A stretch of DNA of 55,535 bases from a virus: positions 1 to 55,535 of the IMG/VR virus record IMGVR_UViG_3300030677_000007; one strand, 5' to 3'. Position 1 is the stretch's first letter, and each line of letters opens with the position of its first letter. Shown one piece after another: positions 38,528 through 46,866 of the stretch. The notes beneath the pieces were generated by a model that was given only the letters and a program-made list of their open reading frames with translations, made no database searches and was not told the origin of the DNA. A program made the translations under genes and the position numbers.

Positions 38528-38808
38528 TGCGGCGGCTCCGGGGTGTTGGCGTCGAGGTCGGTCAGGAGGTCGGCAGGGGTGGTGCCCAGTGCTGCGGCGA
38601 GGGCCATGAGCTGGTCGACGGTCACGCCTCGGCGGGCGCCGCCGGTCTCGATCTCGCTGATGGCAGACCGGTAGAGCGGGTGGCTGGTGGTGTTGGTGGC
38701 GTCGGCGAGTTGCTGACCGCTGAGGTGCTGCTCGGTGCGGAGGCGGCGGATGTTGCGGCCGACGATGCGGGCGTAGTGGAGCTGGTCGTCGGTGCGGGTG
38801 TGGCTCAT
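38524..38808 (-). CDS. XRE-family transcriptional regulator
   Basis: 94 residues, ATG overlapping the preceding stop (ATGA). Residues 18-75 are an HTH_3 domain: IRRLRTEQHLSGQQLADATN, SAISEIETGGARRGVTVDQLMALAAALGTTPADLL. Being within the early operon it probably tunes early or middle transcription rather than acting as the prophage repressor. Confidence 0.85.
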   Translation of the reverse strand: MSHTRTDDQLHYARIVGRNIRRLRTEQHLSGQQLADATNTTSHPLYRSAISEIETGGARRGVTVDQLMALAAALGTTPADLLTDLDANTPEPPQ

Positions 38809-39113
38809 GCCGCTGCTCCCCGAATACGGATGGCGGGGTGGGCGCAGGTGGTGCAGGTCAGGCAGACGGTGTGCCGGAGCTCGTGCTCGCGGCGGGCCTG
38901 GGCGACGGCGCCGGCGTGGCGGCGCTGGGCACGCCGGACCTCGTCGGCCAGGAGGACCAGGGCCAGCGCGACGATGTCGGTGTCGCCGCCGACGGCCAGG
39001 TCGACGCGGATGGTGGCGAGGACGTCGCGGACGGCGGCGCGTCCGGGCGGGGCTATGACGGTGAGGTCGACGTCGGCCAGGTGCTGGGCGAGTTGCTGGG
39101 CAATGGTGGTCAT
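38805..39113 (-). CDS. Hypothetical protein with C-terminal Cys cluster
   Basis: 102 residues, ATG overlapping the LuxR-like gene stop. Ala-rich helices, including DIVALALVLLADEVRRAQRRH, are followed by HTVCLTCTTCAHP, a tight C-x2-C-x2-C-x-H cluster that may bind metal. It sits between two DNA-binding regulators and may be their partner. Confidence 0.62.
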   Translation of the reverse strand: MTTIAQQLAQHLADVDLTVIAPPGRAAVRDVLATIRVDLAVGGDTDIVALALVLLADEVRRAQRRHAGAVAQARREHELRHTVCLTCTTCAHPAIRIRGAAA

Positions 39114-39592
39114 GCTGCTGCTCCGGTGGTTGCTGGCTGGCTGGTGAGCATGAGGTGGCCGTGTTGGTAGCCGAGGGCGATGGCGTGCTCGCGGTTGTCT
39201 GCACCAAGGGCGACAAAAAGGGACTTTGTGTAGTTGGTGACGGTCGTCTGGGCGAGGCCCAGGCGATGGCCGATATCTGCGTTGCTGAGGCCGTCGGCCA
39301 GCCCGGCCAGTACAGCCAGGTGCCGCGCGTCGAGGGGTTGGTGGATGCGCGGTTCGACCTTCAGGTGCGCGAGGGCCCCTGTTCGGTAGCCGGTGGCAAC
39401 GACGTGGGCGCGGCTGCCGGGGCAGTCCAGGCGGGCGGCCATGCGCCGCAGGTGGGTCTTGACGGTGTGGACGCTGAGGTGCAGATCGGCGGCGATCTGG
39501 AGGTTGCTGCGGCCGCGGGCTATTCCGGCCAGGATGCGGCGTTCCTGGCTGGTGAGCGGGGTTCCTGGGGCGGGGAGTGACGGGGCGCTCAT
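39110..39592 (-). CDS. Tandem LuxR-type HTH regulator
   Basis: 160 residues made of two GerE/LuxR DNA-binding domains without a receiver or ligand domain. First: TSQERRILAGIARGRSNLQIAADLHLSVHTVKTHLRRM (about 14-52). Second: DARHLAVLAGLADGLSNADIGHRLGLAQTTVTNYTKSL (about 88-126). ATG with AGGA upstream. Two linked HTHs could bind a direct-repeat operator as a monomer. It probably regulates early or late phage transcription. Confidence 0.78.
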   Translation of the reverse strand: MSAPSLPAPGTPLTSQERRILAGIARGRSNLQIAADLHLSVHTVKTHLRRMAARLDCPGSRAHVVATGYRTGALAHLKVEPRIHQPLDARHLAVLAGLADGLSNADIGHRLGLAQTTVTNYTKSLFVALGADNREHAIALGYQHGHLMLTSQPATTGAAA

Positions 39593-39685
39593 GTGGGGTC
39601 CTGGTTGTAGGTGGGGCTGGAGCGAGCTGTGCGGGCCTGGCGGGGTGCGGCTGGGGTCCGGGGGTGCTGGGGGCTGCGGGGCCCG

Positions 39686-39922
39686 TCAGGGGGTCTCCGG
39701 GGCGGCCGGGTTGGCGGGTTGATGGTTGGCGCGTTCAGCCGCTGCGGCGGTGCGTTCGGCGTGGATGGTGGCGATCTGGATTCGGATGCACTCGCTCCTG
39801 ATCGCCACGTCGTCCATCGCCTCGACCCGGGCCCGGAACGCTGCGGTGTTCTGCCGGGCCTGCTCGGCGGCCCGTGCTCTGTCGGCCGCGGTGAGGGCGG
39901 CCAGGAACCGGCGCCACATCAC
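39686..39922 (-). CDS. Small helical protein
   Basis: 78 residues from GTG (or the ATG one codon later), overlapping the preceding stop. Nearly all helix: RRFLAALTAADRARAAEQARQ, FRARVEAMDDVAIRSECIRIQIATIHAERTAAAAERAN in segments. No motif beyond an amphipathic helix-loop-helix. Unknown function. Confidence 0.6.
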   Translation of the reverse strand: MMWRRFLAALTAADRARAAEQARQNTAAFRARVEAMDDVAIRSECIRIQIATIHAERTAAAAERANHQPANPAAPETP

Positions 39923-40239
39923 CGGGTACCTCGGGCCCGGCGGCGGGCGGCGAGGGAGGACACGCCGTCCGGGAGCCGGTGCTCGGGCAGTTGCTGCGGG
40001 CCGTACAGGCAGGTCGCGACGTGCGGGGTGAACCGGTGCTCGTAGGACTCCTGGGGGAGCTCGGCGGTGGGACGGCGGGAACGCCAGACCTGGTGGCCGT
40101 CGAGGTAGGCGACGGTGTTGCCGGTGGGGTCCGGCTCCGGGTTGACGGCGAGGCGCCGGCGGGCGACGGTGACGGTCCAGCGGATCTGCTGACGACACTG
40201 GACGCATAGGCCGAGGCCGTGGGTGGGAAGCGGCATCAC
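39919..40239 (-). CDS. Hypothetical zinc-ribbon-like protein
   Basis: 106 residues; GTG at 40239 or the adjacent ATG at 40236. Residues 8-20 have LGLCVQCRQQIRWTV with a C-x2-C, and HVATCLYG later supplies another Cys/His. The middle is beta-rich (NTVAYLDGHQVWRSRRP). Lies just after the helicase-loader-like gene, so a replication-associated role is possible. Confidence 0.6.
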   Translation of the reverse strand: MMPLPTHGLGLCVQCRQQIRWTVTVARRRLAVNPEPDPTGNTVAYLDGHQVWRSRRPTAELPQESYEHRFTPHVATCLYGPQQLPEHRLPDGVSSLAARRRARGTR

Positions 40240-40943
40240 TGGCCGTCCTGGGCGATCGGAGTGGTGGTCGGCGAGGGCTCGGCCAGGGCCTGGCGGGATG
40301 CCTCGCGGCGCTGCGCGATGCCCTGCTCGTACTCGGCCCGCGACATCGGGGGCAGCCCGGCGGCAGTCCGCTGGGCGTCAGTCAGGCGCCAGGGGTGGAC
40401 CTCCCTGCTGATGCCTCCGCGGCGACTACGGCACATGCGGCCCTTGAGGGCGCTGCACCGCTGGCAAGGCACGCCGAGGGTGTTCACGCCGATGGCAGGC
40501 TGCTCGCCGGGCACGGTCGCGCCGACGGCCTCGGTCAGCGCGAGCAGTCGCGGGGATGGGACGGAATGGCCGGAGTCCAGGGCGGCGCGGACCGGCCGGA
40601 CCGGCAGCTGGCCGGACGCGGCGGCGGCAGTGAGCGAGCGCAGGTTCTCGGCAGACTGAGCGCCGGTCTCGCCCGGGTCCCCGTCGTAAATCGCATGAGC
40701 GGCTGCGACGCGCTGTTCGCGGGCCTTCGCGCGGAGGTGTCGGACGTGATGGGGCATGATCCAACGGCGTTCCGCGAGGTCACCGGGTGCGCCGTAGTAG
40801 GTGGCGACGGCGTCCAGGGCGTCCTGGTCGAAATCGACGTCGGCCAGGGCGTCAGCCCACGCTTTCGCGGCGGGCTCGCTGATCTGCCGGTTGTCGAGCA
40901 TGGCGGCGTGGGTGATGAGGACCGTGGCCTCGGATGGGGTCAT
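40236..40943 (-). CDS. Helicase loader-like replication protein
   Basis: 235 residues, ATG overlapping the DnaD-like gene stop (ATGA). The N-terminal 75 residues (ITHAAMLDNRQISEPAAKAWADALADVDFDQDALDAVATYYG, RWIMPHHVRHLRAKA in parts) resemble the helical domain of phage helicase loaders or inhibitors of the G40P type. Near residue 160 CQRCSALKGRMC plus downstream H may bind zinc. Together with the DnaD-like protein it would bring the host replicative helicase to the phage origin. Confidence 0.62.
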   Translation of the reverse strand: MTPSEATVLITHAAMLDNRQISEPAAKAWADALADVDFDQDALDAVATYYGAPGDLAERRWIMPHHVRHLRAKAREQRVAAAHAIYDGDPGETGAQSAENLRSLTAAAASGQLPVRPVRAALDSGHSVPSPRLLALTEAVGATVPGEQPAIGVNTLGVPCQRCSALKGRMCRSRRGGISREVHPWRLTDAQRTAAGLPPMSRAEYEQGIAQRREASRQALAEPSPTTTPIAQDGQ

Positions 40944-42088
40944 GCGTGCCTCTCCTGGGCTTCTTCGGCTGCGAGTCGGGCGGCGAGGGCCATGCCGTCG
41001 GCGAGGCGTCGGTCAGCGGTCGTGGCGGGCCGGCCGCCGGGCAGGGCGGTCAGGAATGCTCCCTGGACGGGCTGCTGGAGCTGCCCGAGGGCGGTGGTGA
41101 TGGTGCCTCCGGAGATCGCCCGGCCCTCGTTGGCGAGGTGATCCAGGGCGCGGGCGACCATGTCGCGGTCCAGGCCGTTGGCCAGCGCGGTGCGGACGAT
41201 CCCTCGGATTGCGATGAACGACTGGGCTGTTCGAGCCTTGTGGTGCTCCCAGAACGCGCCGGCGAGGTCGTCGGCGACCTGGTGCTTGCCGGTGGCCCGC
41301 TCCGGTGTTGGGCCGGGCGGCGAAGCCGCATCGGCGACCGCCACCACGGCGAGCTGCTGCTGTTCGTCCTCGGGGCTGCCCGGCGTCTTATAGGTAGGGG
41401 AAGGGGATGGGGTAGGGGAAGTGCGCACGCGCGCGGGCGCATGCGCACGCGTAGGAAGGGTTCCCGAAGGGTTCCCGGAAGGGTTCTGCGGGGGATCGGC
41501 CATGGGTCCGGCAGGGGTATCAGTGGTCTGGGAAGGGTTCCCGGGGGGTTCCGGGAAGGGTGCTGTGGGGGTCTCAAAGGGGAAATCAGTGGCGCTGGGA
41601 ACCCTGAGGACGGCCCGCAACTGCTCGACGTGGGCCTGGATCTGGGCCCGAACCGAGGGGCCGCCCTTGGCCGACGGCTCGTCGGATAGCTCGGTCAGGG
41701 GCAGTCGCTCCGCCTCGATCAGGAGGGCTCGGCGCAGCTTCACCGACGACAGCTCAGCCGACGCGGACACGGCTGCCGCCATAATGTTGGGCTGCCGGTA
41801 GATTCCGTCGCCCTTCAGCATCGTCCGGATCAGCAGTTCCTCGGTCTCCTCGTCCAGGACGATGAACCGGGCGTCCTCCAGGACCGCGAGCTGCGCCTCC
41901 AGGTCGGCCACGGTCAGCCCAGCGGCGCGGCGCGCCCAGCGCTTCAGCGTGAGCGGCAGCAGGCCGGCGCGAGAGAGGTTGGCCTGCGAGAGGAGGAACA
42001 GGTAGAGCCGCTGTGGGAGCGGGTGCAGCCGCAGGAACTGCTCGTCCTCCCAGATGCTGGTGAGGATCAGTGCGTGAGCGCGGGCCAT
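40940..42088 (-). CDS. DnaD-like replication initiator (replisome organizer)
   Basis: 382 residues, ATG with GGAG upstream. N-terminal winged-helix region: ILTSIWEDEQFLRLHPLPQRLYLFLLSQ, GLTVADLEAQLAVLEDARFIVLDEETEELLIRTMLKGDGIYRQPNIM in segments, like phage replisome organizers. A Pro-rich linker (150-260) includes two short Thr/Pro repeats. The C-terminal part (VADDLAGAFWEHHKARTAQSF, DMVARALDHLANEGRAISG) resembles a DnaD C-domain. No polymerase or helicase gene is present, so host enzymes are probably used. An origin was not recognised. Confidence 0.7.
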   Translation of the reverse strand: MARAHALILTSIWEDEQFLRLHPLPQRLYLFLLSQANLSRAGLLPLTLKRWARRAAGLTVADLEAQLAVLEDARFIVLDEETEELLIRTMLKGDGIYRQPNIMAAAVSASAELSSVKLRRALLIEAERLPLTELSDEPSAKGGPSVRAQIQAHVEQLRAVLRVPSATDFPFETPTAPFPEPPGNPSQTTDTPAGPMADPPQNPSGNPSGTLPTRAHAPARVRTSPTPSPSPTYKTPGSPEDEQQQLAVVAVADAASPPGPTPERATGKHQVADDLAGAFWEHHKARTAQSFIAIRGIVRTALANGLDRDMVARALDHLANEGRAISGGTITTALGQLQQPVQGAFLTALPGGRPATTADRRLADGMALAARLAAEEAQERHA

Positions 42089-42185
42089 AGGTGGTGCTCC
42101 TGTGCATGAGAGGGTCAGCGGCCGGGGAGGGCGCGGGGCTGCCGTGCGGCACGCGGGGGTGGCCTGGCGGTGACGGTGGGAGCGC

Positions 42186-42374
42186 TCAACGGGTCCTCGA
42201 CTTCGGTGGCTCGGGAGGCGGTGTGGCGGTCTCGATCGGGTGTTCCTCGGCGCAGGTCTTGTGGGTCGCCCGGCCGTAGTCGTCCCGGATGTGCGTGGGC
42301 CACCCGGGACAGAAGCGGCAGCGGGCGGCGCGCGGGGCCCAGTGGCCCCGGCGCCAGTCCAGGAGCACCGTCAC
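42186..42374 (-). CDS. Small zinc-binding protein
   Basis: 62 residues, GTG overlapping the preceding stop. CRFCPGWPTHIRDD...ATHKTCAEEH at about 20-45 forms a C-x2-C...H...C/H cluster. Trp-rich N-terminus (LLDWRRGHWAPRAA). Short Pro-rich tail. Function unknown; likely co-expressed with the HTH-type gene before it. Confidence 0.62.
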   Translation of the reverse strand: MTVLLDWRRGHWAPRAARCRFCPGWPTHIRDDYGRATHKTCAEEHPIETATPPPEPPKSRTR

Positions 42375-43288
42375 GGCGGCACTGGTGGTTCCGTGCGGGC
42401 CGGGGTCTGGCCTCGGACGCCCGGCGGCAGATCGACGCCAGCGCGGCGGTGGGCTGCGCTGATGGAGTCCCAGTCCAGGCCCAGGCGCTCAGCAATCGCT
42501 GCCCGGTCGGCACCGAGCAAGGCCAGCTCCTCGGTGTCGTCGATGACGTCCTGTGACCGGTCGCCACGGCGGGCGTAGACCGGGACCGTGCGGCGCGGGT
42601 TCGGCTTCTCGTCGGTCTCGATGTCCGTCCACGCGGTCGGCACAGCCCAGCCCTGCCTCCGGGCGTAGCTGATCCCCCGCTGCGCGACCCACCGATCGAC
42701 CCCGTGGCGGGTCGGGTCCTGGTCGTGCAGGTCGTCGTAGACGTCGGTGACGGCCAAGTGGGTCGATGCCCAGACGATGTCCTTGCCGAGGATCCGCGAC
42801 ATCGAGTCGACGCTGAGACCGGCACGGCGGCTCAGTTCCACTCCTGGCCAGCCGATCGCCCGGAGCCCTTGCAGTCGCCGCTGGGTCGAGCGGGACGGGA
42901 GGAATGCCTTCGGTTCCAGCGCGGTTGGGGCGGCGCGCACTGCCAAGATCTTCGCGGCCGTGGTCGGCCGGATGCGCTGGCGGTCGTGGCGAATCTGGTG
43001 GATCTCCCACAGCAAGAGCCCTGCCAGTCGGGCGATCTGCCTGTACGCGATGCCGCTTTCGTGGACGGCCTCGATGTGGGCCCGGGCCGGTGCGGCGTCG
43101 ACATAGGGTTGCCAGGTGCCGTATCCGATCATGCGGGCGCGGTGCCGTGCCCACGCCGCCTCAAGGTCGCAGCAGGGCAGACAGTTGCAGTTCTTCGAAT
43201 GACCGGGGACCGCGGTGGGCAGCGGGGTGTGCGTGCGGATCAGCTGCCGGGCCGGGGCCTGGCGCTCGTCACGCACAGCGGTTGTCAC
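42371..43288 (-). CDS. HTH-domain protein of actinophage early region
   Basis: 305 residues, GTG overlapping the preceding stop (GTGA). Cys-rich start (SKNCNCLPCCDLEAAWARH). Then repeated HTH-like units: GIAYRQIARLAGLLLWEIHQIR, RAGLSVDSMSRILG, DRAAIAERLGLDWDSISAAHRRAG. Several small HTHs in series suggest a sequence-specific DNA-binding protein similar to those found in other actinomycete phages. Exact role unknown. Confidence 0.65.
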   Translation of the reverse strand: MTTAVRDERQAPARQLIRTHTPLPTAVPGHSKNCNCLPCCDLEAAWARHRARMIGYGTWQPYVDAAPARAHIEAVHESGIAYRQIARLAGLLLWEIHQIRHDRQRIRPTTAAKILAVRAAPTALEPKAFLPSRSTQRRLQGLRAIGWPGVELSRRAGLSVDSMSRILGKDIVWASTHLAVTDVYDDLHDQDPTRHGVDRWVAQRGISYARRQGWAVPTAWTDIETDEKPNPRRTVPVYARRGDRSQDVIDDTEELALLGADRAAIAERLGLDWDSISAAHRRAGVDLPPGVRGQTPARTEPPVPP

Positions 43289-43719
43289 GAAGCCCTCGAC
43301 CAGGAGGGCCGGTCCGCGGCCCGCGTGGCCTGTGTCCCGTGGCCGGAGCGGGCGGCGCTCTCCCACAGAGGCATGACCAGCGGCATCGGAATCTCCGTCG
43401 TCTCCGACGCCCCACCGGGGTGATCGAGCTGGCGCCGGAGGTCACGGATCACCTCGGTGGCCTCGACGCCGCGCCGTTGCTCGACCGCCAACGACTGCTC
43501 GGCGGCAGTGGCGCGGGCCACTGCCTCATCGCGCTGCTGGACGAGCTGGCCCATGAGGGTGTCGGCGTGGCCGCGCAGGGTCCGCTCTTCGGCGAGCTGC
43601 CGGGCGGTGTCCGTCACCGCTGATACGGCGGCGGCCAGGGCGTCGGTGAGCTGCTGCCACGCGGCAGGGGTGCGGCGGTGTGTGCCGGCCGGGCGGCTGC
43701 GGAACAGTACGGTGCTCAT
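43285..43719 (-). CDS. Coiled-coil hypothetical protein
   Basis: 144 residues, ATG overlapping the preceding stop (ATGA). A long helix from 18 to 100 (WQQLTDALAAAVSAVTDTARQLAEERTLRGHADTLMGQLVQQRDEA in parts) is followed by a disordered Pro/Ser tail. It follows another small coiled-coil protein; the two may pair. Confidence 0.62.
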   Translation of the reverse strand: MSTVLFRSRPAGTHRRTPAAWQQLTDALAAAVSAVTDTARQLAEERTLRGHADTLMGQLVQQRDEAVARATAAEQSLAVEQRRGVEATEVIRDLRRQLDHPGGASETTEIPMPLVMPLWESAARSGHGTQATRAADRPSWSRAS

Positions 43720-43970
43720 CGGGCGCCCTGCGCGGTGGCCGGAGTGGTGCTCGGGCGGAGGCGGTTGAGCTGCTCGTTGAGGTTCCTGGAGGTTTGCAGT
43801 CGGGCCTCCAGCTCGGTGATCTCACCCCTGAGCTCACGGTTCTGGACGGCAAAGCGGTCCTTGAAGAACACGGCGGTGCCGAGGTCGTCCTTGGCGTCGG
43901 TGAGCTGGGTCTCGAGCGTGGCGATGCGGGCGTCGCGCGCCCGGATGGTGCGGGTCTTCTTGCCGAACAT
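43716..43970 (-). CDS. Small coiled-coil protein
   Basis: 84 residues, ATG start (MFGKKTRTIRAR). Basic N-terminus, then a coiled coil from about 14 to 70 (DARIATLETQLTDAKDDLG, NRELRGEITELEARLQTSRNL), then Thr/Pro tail. Start lies in a gap of 77 bases after the preceding gene. Function unknown. Confidence 0.65.
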   Translation of the reverse strand: MFGKKTRTIRARDARIATLETQLTDAKDDLGTAVFFKDRFAVQNRELRGEITELEARLQTSRNLNEQLNRLRPSTTPATAQGAR

Positions 43971-44047
43971 CGGGGTCTCCCCATGCTGATGCTGAGCTGT
44001 GAGTTGTGGGGTGGGGCCGCCCACGTGGGGCGGCCCCGGGGCGGCTC

Positions 44048-44605
44048 TCAGGCCGCGTCGTCGGGCTGCATCGGCGGAGTCAGTAGCTCCGGCGCGATAT
44101 CCGGGCTCAGCAGGCCCTCGCGGTATGCGGCGGCGATGGCGTCCTCGCCGTCGGCGGTGAACGTGAGGCGGTGCCCGCGCTGGCGCTGCTGCGGGATCTC
44201 GATGCCGGGGATGATCTCCCCGGTCTCGGGATCGATCGGCTTGCCCGACTTCTGTATGGCCTTGAACAGGGCGTTCTGCCATGCCGGGCTGACCTCGCGG
44301 ATGAACCGGGCGGTGTGCACGGTCGGGTACGTGTCGCGGACCCAGTTCAACCACGCCGCCTCATCGATGACGCGCGGAGCCGGATCCGGATCGGTCAGGA
44401 CGACCCTGGCGACGATCTGGCCGTCGGGCATCACGGCGCCGAAGGCGGAGACGCCTCGTTGCGCCTCGTCATCCATCGCGGCCTGGACGCGGCCACGCGC
44501 AGCCTCATAGAGGCCCTTGACCGCAGTCACATGCAGCTGCACCGCAGCGAGCCGGGCCTTCAACGCGGCCTCGGCCAGGGCCAGTTCGGCCAGCGATTCA
44601 CTCAT
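44048..44605 (-). CDS. Hypothetical recombination-associated protein
   Basis: 185 residues, ATG overlapping the ATPase stop (ATGA). N-terminal helix (LAELALAEAALKARLAAVQLHVTAVKGLYEAARG) like a Gam or nuclease-inhibitor-like coiled coil, then a mixed domain with DPDPAPRVIDEAAWLNWVRDTYP and REVSPAWQNALFKAIQKSGKPIDPETGEIIPGIEI in parts. Strict coupling to a Sak4-like ATPase points to a role in DNA recombination or protection of DNA ends, but the family is not certain. Confidence 0.62.
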   Translation of the reverse strand: MSESLAELALAEAALKARLAAVQLHVTAVKGLYEAARGRVQAAMDDEAQRGVSAFGAVMPDGQIVARVVLTDPDPAPRVIDEAAWLNWVRDTYPTVHTARFIREVSPAWQNALFKAIQKSGKPIDPETGEIIPGIEIPQQRQRGHRLTFTADGEDAIAAAYREGLLSPDIAPELLTPPMQPDDAA

Positions 44606-45894
44606 GCGACGGCGCTCCGTCGCATGTTGGTCGCCATCTCCTGAAACGCGGCGACGCTGCCGTGGTCGATGGGCATGTTGTAGGCGCCCTTGAACGCCTC
44701 CGCCAGGTCGGCGGCCGGCAGCCCGATGTCGGTGGCGGCGTGCTCCATCGCGGCCTTCGCCTTGTCCCAGCCAAGCTGCGAGATCTGGTCGAGCGTGTCC
44801 TGGTCGGCCCCGGACGCGCTGGCGAGATTCCACACGTGCTCGACCGCATCCGCGTCAGGTGCGCTGACCGCGTCGGCCACGTAGTCTTGCGTCGGCTGAG
44901 CAGTGACCGGCTGTGCAACAGGCCGCGCGCCGTACGGGCCCGGCTGGGGCCGCTCCGCTGGACGTGTCGGCGACGGCGGCGCGGGAACAGCGGCGAGCTT
45001 CAGAGCAGACCCGTACTCCTTGATGAGCTCGCCCAGGGCGATCGACTCCTTGGAGACGGGATGCTCAACGAACTCCCCGTGCAACCGTCGCTGTCCGGTG
45101 CGGGCGAAGAGGTCCAGCGCGGCCGCGTAGGTCAGGTCGGGGGTGGTGAGCTCGTCCAGGAACGTCTTGACCAGGTCGATGCCGTGGCCGAGCTGTTCCA
45201 GGATGACCTGGCCCAGTTCCTCGCCCGGGTGGTGGACACTCAGGCCCTCCAGCGGCGCGTACCTCGTCTTGGTGACGGTGCCAGTGCCCTCGACCATGTC
45301 GAGGATCAGACCGAGTTCGTACTCGGTACCCTCACGCTGGACTGCCTTCACGCCGAGCTTCTTGACCTGCTTGCCCTTCGGGCCGTCCTCGATGACGTAG
45401 TCGCCCTTGGTCCGCATCGTCACGATCAGGTGCCCGGGGTAGGTCAACAACGCATCCAACATGTCCTGCTCGATCGGGTTCCCCGTGCGCCAGCCGCCGA
45501 AGGAACCGCCCGCCCCCGGGGCCGATCCGGCCCGGTCCACGATCTCCAGCAGACCGCCGCGCCCGTTCCAGAAGTGCGACCAGGAGTCAACGATCAGGAC
45601 CGCGAGTCGGGCCTCCCGGGCGGCGCGCACCGCCTGGATGAGGTTGCGAGGGTCGTGGGTGTCCATCGGCATGTGGCCGAAGACGTGACCCCCGAGGTCC
45701 GGCCGACCGGGGACCGGGGCGTAGGTGAGCGCGGAGCCGCGCTCAGTGTCGACCAACCCGATCTGAGCGCCCTGGGCCAGGCTCTCGGCGATGCGCAGGG
45801 CGGTGAGCGTCTTCCCGGATCCGGCCGGGCCCTGGAGCCCGATCCGGGCCCGGGCCTGCTCCCGAGTCGCGGGAGCGAATGCGAAGGTGGTCAT
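44602..45894 (-). CDS. Sak4-like AAA ATPase (phage recombination)
   Basis: 430 residues, ATG overlapping the preceding stop (ATGA). RecA-core fold: Walker A GPAGSGKT (22-29), Walker B AVLIVDSW (98-105), then LLTYPGHLIVTMRTKGDYV and TEYELGLILDMV. This matches phage Sak4-type single-strand annealing partners, which stimulate homologous recombination. A helical C-terminal part (from 300) is linked by a Pro-rich segment. Usually works with an SSB-like protein, none of which was found. Confidence 0.78.
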   Translation of the reverse strand: MTTFAFAPATREQARARIGLQGPAGSGKTLTALRIAESLAQGAQIGLVDTERGSALTYAPVPGRPDLGGHVFGHMPMDTHDPRNLIQAVRAAREARLAVLIVDSWSHFWNGRGGLLEIVDRAGSAPGAGGSFGGWRTGNPIEQDMLDALLTYPGHLIVTMRTKGDYVIEDGPKGKQVKKLGVKAVQREGTEYELGLILDMVEGTGTVTKTRYAPLEGLSVHHPGEELGQVILEQLGHGIDLVKTFLDELTTPDLTYAAALDLFARTGQRRLHGEFVEHPVSKESIALGELIKEYGSALKLAAVPAPPSPTRPAERPQPGPYGARPVAQPVTAQPTQDYVADAVSAPDADAVEHVWNLASASGADQDTLDQISQLGWDKAKAAMEHAATDIGLPAADLAEAFKGAYNMPIDHGSVAAFQEMATNMRRSAVA

Positions 45895-46274
45895 GCTGCT
45901 GTCCCCTTGAGGCGGGCGGTCAGGGTCTGGTTGGCGGCCGTGACGAGCTCGGCGCCGAGCGCCATGGCCTCCCGGCGGCGGAGGTCGACCTGGACGTGCT
46001 CGGTGATCGCGGCCTCGGTCAGCTCTTCGCGGTACTGATCGACCACGTGGCTGGCGTTGGACACCATCCACTCGGGCACGTCGCGACGCTCCTGGTCGCT
46101 CTGCAACCCTGCGAGGTGGGCCCGGGCGGCGGCGAGGTCGAGCAGCAACTGCCCGACGGTCTCGGGGTCGTCGCCGTAGGCGTCGGCCAGCATGTCCAGG
46201 ACCGCAGGCACGACGCCGTCGGCGCGCATGTGAACGGCCAGGCCGTCAGCGCTGATCCGCGCGGTGATCGTCAC
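45891..46274 (-). CDS. Hypothetical protein upstream of the ATPase
   Basis: 127 residues from GTG overlapping the preceding stop (GTGA). Helical: VVPAVLDMLADAYGDDPETVGQLLLDLAAARAHLAGLQ, HVVDQYREELTEAAITEHVQV in parts. No motifs. Coupled between the 172-residue gene and the ATPase gene, so part of the early recombination operon. Confidence 0.65.
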   Translation of the reverse strand: MTITARISADGLAVHMRADGVVPAVLDMLADAYGDDPETVGQLLLDLAAARAHLAGLQSDQERRDVPEWMVSNASHVVDQYREELTEAAITEHVQVDLRRREAMALGAELVTAANQTLTARLKGTAA

Positions 46275-46789
46275 GCCGCCACCGCCCGGCTGTACGTGGC
46301 CGCCCAGGCGCGGGCCGCAGCCTCGTCGCCGAAGAAGGCGAGCTTGCGGACGCCGCCCTGGTCGTACCCAACGTGCCAGCCAGCGCCCCGGTTCTCGCAG
46401 ATCGCGATGTTCGTGATCGGCAGTCGCACGATGGTCCAGACGTGCACCGGTACGCCGTCGATCACGCCGTCCACGGTGTGATGGAACTTCTCGTTGTCGT
46501 TGTCGTCCCGAGAGACCGTCACGGGCACGTCGAGGCGCCCGCTCCACAGCTGAACGCTTTCTGCATCCCCACGCTTGGTCCACAGGCGCAGGTTCGGCAT
46601 CGGGCTGAACCCGGCCACACCCACCTTGACGTCGTACAGCTGCCAGGCGGGGTCGGCTTCAGCGGCCAGGCGCCGGCCGAGCGCGATCGCCGCCGTGGCC
46701 TGTGCCAGGAAGTCCTCCAGGTACGGCAAGGACCGGTGAGCTGGGGCTGAAAGCTGGGGGTTCGTGCAGGTAGGCTCGGTGATCGTCAC
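46271..46789 (-). CDS. Hypothetical protein of the early operon
   Basis: 172 residues, GTG after AGGAGTAGGCC. Mixed alpha/beta: a helix (LPYLEDFLAQATAAIALGRRLAAEAD) is followed by strands (LRLWTKRGDAESVQLW, GVPVHVWTIVRLPITNIAICE) and FFGDEAAARAWAATYSRA at the end. Compact soluble protein. Not recognised. Confidence 0.65.
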   Translation of the reverse strand: MTITEPTCTNPQLSAPAHRSLPYLEDFLAQATAAIALGRRLAAEADPAWQLYDVKVGVAGFSPMPNLRLWTKRGDAESVQLWSGRLDVPVTVSRDDNDNEKFHHTVDGVIDGVPVHVWTIVRLPITNIAICENRGAGWHVGYDQGGVRKLAFFGDEAAARAWAATYSRAVAA

Positions 46790-46866
46790 GGCCTACTCCT
46801 CTCGCAGGTCAGGGGTGGGTACGGGCATGGGTCGCTCCGGTGGCATCCGGGGCGGCCCGCACTGCG

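Noticed and set aside
37307-38674. 455-codon plus-strand open frame antisense to the coiled-coil gene
   Set aside because: No start signal and a repetitive Gly/Val/Leu/Arg product. The minus-strand gene is coupled to both neighbours by overlapping stops and starts.
44662-46038. 458-codon plus-strand open frame antisense to the Sak4-like ATPase
   Set aside because: The minus strand has Walker A and B in the right order. The plus product is compositionally biased.
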